In this document: in pieces, positions 4,614-5,842 of the stretch
Layout of the letters: each line of letters starts with the position of its first letter
How positions within the stretch are numbered: position 1 is the first letter of the stretch
NCBI GenBank assembly: GCA_964538225.1
Contig: CAZIDW010000075.1
Span: 1 to 5,842 of the forward strand
Direction: 5' to 3'
Length of the DNA: 5,842 bases
Origin: JAFGCR01 sp964538225
GTDB lineage: Bacteria > Patescibacteriota > Gracilibacteria > UM-FILTER-43-11
Position numbers and translations under genes: made by a program
The notes under the pieces: generated by a model
The model's database searches: none
Told to the model about the DNA's origin: nothing
The model's input: the letters and a program-made list of their open reading frames with translations, nothing else

Positions 4614-5594
4614 TTAAGGGGTTTTATTGAAAAATTGGTCTAAGTTTTCCTGTATGCGTTCCAAAGTCGGTTTTTTAGTGTGATATTCAAACCTTTTTCC
4701 GGTGAGCTTTTCGTAAATATCGATGTATCGGAAAGACAATTCTTCCACCAGTTCGTCCGGGGCGTCGGGAAGTTCGTCGTCCTGATACGGGTCGCAGTGT
4801 TCTTTAAACCACAGGCGCAGGAATTCCTTGTCGAAATTGTCCGGTTCTTTTCCGGCGTTAAGCCGCTCCTCATAGGTTTCAGCGATCCAGTAACGGGAGC
4901 TGTCGGGCGTGTGCACTTCGTCGGCCAGCAGGATGTTGCCCTCCTCATCTTCGCCGAATTCGTATTTGGTATCGACCAGGATGAATCCTTTTTCGGCGGC
5001 GATTTCCTGGCCGCGTTTAAAGATGGCCAGGGCGCAGTCTTCGATCTTTTTCCATTTTTCTTCCGGCACCAGCCCCTGAGCGATGATCTCTTCTCTGGAA
5101 ATCTTTTCATCGTGTCCGGTTTCCGGTTTGGTGGTCGGGGTGATGATAGGGGTGTCGAACCGCTGGTTCTTCTTCAGCCCCTCGGGCAGCTGCACGCCAC
5201 AGAACAGGCGTTCGCCTTTTTCGTAGTTGTACCAGGCGGAGGTATCGGTGGAGCCGGTGATATAGCCGCGCACGATGACTTCCACCGGAAAGATATTTAC
5301 TTTTTTAACAATCGAAACGTTCGGATCGGGTACGGCGATCAAATGATTATCCACAATATCTTTGGTTTTGGCGAACCAGAACGCGCTGAGCTGATTTAAA
5401 ACCGCCCCCTTGAACGGGATGGCGGCTAAGACGCGGTCGAACGCGGACTGGCGGTCGGTGGTGATGATGATGCGCTGTCCTTCATGTTCGTAAGTGTCGC
5501 GCACTTTACCGGTATGAAGTTTATCGAAGCTGTCGAAATCGGTTTCGGTCACCGTGTTTCTCAGGTTTGCTTTAATAATCGCTCGGTCAGCCAT
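4614..5594 (-). CDS. purC: SAICAR synthetase
   Basis: PurC condenses CAIR with aspartate using ATP to form SAICAR, the step between PurE and PurB. The 326-residue protein is of the longer, yeast Ade1-like size class rather than the ~240-residue E. coli form. Motifs in order: HTGKVRDTY (27-35, nucleotide-binding hairpin), DRQSAFDRV (47-55), VEVIVRGYITGS (104-115), TPTTKPETGHD (152-162), LVDTKYEFG (206-214) and DEVHTPDSSRYW (225-236, substrate and metal site). All family-defining segments are present, so it should be active. ATG at 5592-5594 gives the expected N terminus; a C-rich leader without Shine-Dalgarno motif precedes it. It is the first gene of the minus-strand series, and the promoter region is shared divergently with the plus-strand peptidase gene. 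In vertebrates PurC is fused to a class II PurE; here the two are separate but one gene apart. Confidence 0.96.
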   Translation of the reverse strand: MADRAIIKANLRNTVTETDFDSFDKLHTGKVRDTYEHEGQRIIITTDRQSAFDRVLAAIPFKGAVLNQLSAFWFAKTKDIVDNHLIAVPDPNVSIVKKVNIFPVEVIVRGYITGSTDTSAWYNYEKGERLFCGVQLPEGLKKNQRFDTPIITPTTKPETGHDEKISREEIIAQGLVPEEKWKKIEDCALAIFKRGQEIAAEKGFILVDTKYEFGEDEEGNILLADEVHTPDSSRYWIAETYEERLNAGKEPDNFDKEFLRLWFKEHCDPYQDDELPDAPDELVEELSFRYIDIYEKLTGKRFEYHTKKPTLERIQENLDQFFNKTP

Positions 5595-5624
5595 AGGGGT
5601 GGTTGGTTAAAGGGTAACTTTATT

Positions 5625-5652
5625 ATTATGGAGTAAGTCCAGTTTATCTAAA
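5625..5652 (-). promoter_or_regulatory. Probable promoter of the purC gene series
   Basis: On the minus strand CATAAT (5625-5630) is a 5/6 match to a -10 box, with TTTAGA (5647-5652), a 4/6 match to -35, spaced 16 bp. Transcription would begin near 5618, about 24 nt before the purC start. No PurR-type operator or purine riboswitch is visible in the short leader. Confidence 0.4.
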
Positions 5653-5676
5653 AGCGATGGAGTGTGCAATTTTTTT

Positions 5677-5721
5677 GTGGGAGTTGTGGGAGTTGTGGGG
5701 GTTGTGGGAGTTGTGGGAGTT
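5677..5721 (+). repeat. 9-bp G-rich minisatellite with G-quadruplex potential
   Basis: Five units of GTGGGAGTT start at 5677, 5686, 5695, 5704 and 5713; the third reads GTGGGGGTT. A run of seven T precedes it. The plus strand carries five G-tracts of at least three (5679, 5688, 5697, 5706, 5715) with spacers of 4-6 bases, which satisfies the usual G3N1-7 quadruplex pattern. The array ends a few bases before the -10 element of the plus-strand gene, so it occupies the place of its -35 region. Confidence 0.95.
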
Positions 5722-5724
5722 GTG

Positions 5725-5733
5725 TGATAAAAT
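5725..5733 (+). promoter_or_regulatory. Extended -10 element, apparently giving a leaderless mRNA
   Basis: TGATAAAAT is TGn followed by TAAAAT, one mismatch from TATAAT. There is no -35 box, since the 9-bp repeat fills that position. The usual start point 6-7 bases downstream falls at 5740-5741, on the ATG itself, predicting a transcript with little or no leader. Confidence 0.5.
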
Positions 5734-5740
5734 CTAAAAG

Positions 5741-5842
5741 ATGAAACGAATCAAAAGACTTCAATCCGAACTTCGTACAAACCGGTTTAGCGCGGTGCTT
5801 ATTTCTAAACCCCAGAACGTGTATTACCTGTCGGGATTCGAG
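5741..5842 (+). CDS. M24-family peptidase (Xaa-Pro aminopeptidase-like), N-terminal fragment
   Basis: Only 34 codons lie in the window and the frame runs off the right edge. The segment FSAVLISKPQNVYYLSGFE is characteristic of the creatinase-type N-terminal domain that precedes the metallopeptidase domain in Xaa-Pro aminopeptidases and dipeptidases (PepP/PepQ type). These enzymes cleave peptides next to proline in the cytoplasm. The catalytic domain is outside the window, so activity and exact subfamily cannot be judged. The ATG at 5741 is placed by the short basic lead (MKRIKRLQSELR) typical of the family and by the -10 element just before it. It is divergent from purC with a 146-bp intergenic region. 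Confidence 0.75.
   Translation, partial: MKRIKRLQSELRTNRFSAVLISKPQNVYYLSGFE

Noticed and set aside
4680..5399. 239-codon open frame on the plus strand
   Set aside because: It lies wholly antisense to purC, whose motifs are complete; its composition is the usual shadow of a conserved gene and it shows no domain.
5595..5624. Purine riboswitch in the purC leader
   Set aside because: The predicted leader is about 24 nt, far too short for an aptamer of about 70 nt.

Overview
This window is a stretch of a draft bacterial assembly; it contains two runs of N, one of 10 bases and one of 100. Seven genes lie head to tail on the minus strand and one gene enters from the right on the plus strand. The mid-range base composition of the genes, short AT-rich spacers, no recognisable Shine-Dalgarno sites, a solitary S23-type four-helix-bundle gene, an SLH-domain surface protein and a UPF0200-like kinase together suggest an uncultured bacterium of the Patescibacteria/CPR type, perhaps Peregrinibacteria-like. 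That placement is inference from gene content; there is no rRNA or other marker here.

In the direction of transcription (right to left) the order is purC (SAICAR synthetase), an exported SLH-domain protein, purE, purB (adenylosuccinate lyase, interrupted by a 10-N gap), a 53-residue protein of unknown function, an S23 four-helix-bundle protein and a P-loop nucleotide kinase. PurE, PurC and PurB together take AIR through CAIR and SAICAR to AICAR, and PurB also makes AMP. The PurE carries class II (AIR carboxylase, PAICS-like) signatures, which would remove the need for PurK. On the plus strand the start of an M24/creatinase-type peptidase runs off the right edge, divergent from purC.

The non-coding DNA is unusually structured. 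The S23 gene is enclosed by 23-bp inverted repeats (22/23 matching) that exactly fill the space between its neighbours. The purE-purB spacer looks like the same element with the gene deleted, still carrying what resembles the last bases of the S23 gene. That spacer, with the first codons of purB and the tail of purE, is present twice around the 100-N gap. Both ends of the window hold clean minisatellites: 24-bp and 12-bp units just downstream of the kinase, and a G-rich 9-bp unit with G-quadruplex potential next to the promoter of the peptidase gene.

The most promising undescribed system is the S23 element and its gene-less derivative. The architecture recalls the stem-flanked 23S rRNA intervening sequences that carry S23 genes, but here it sits between protein genes.
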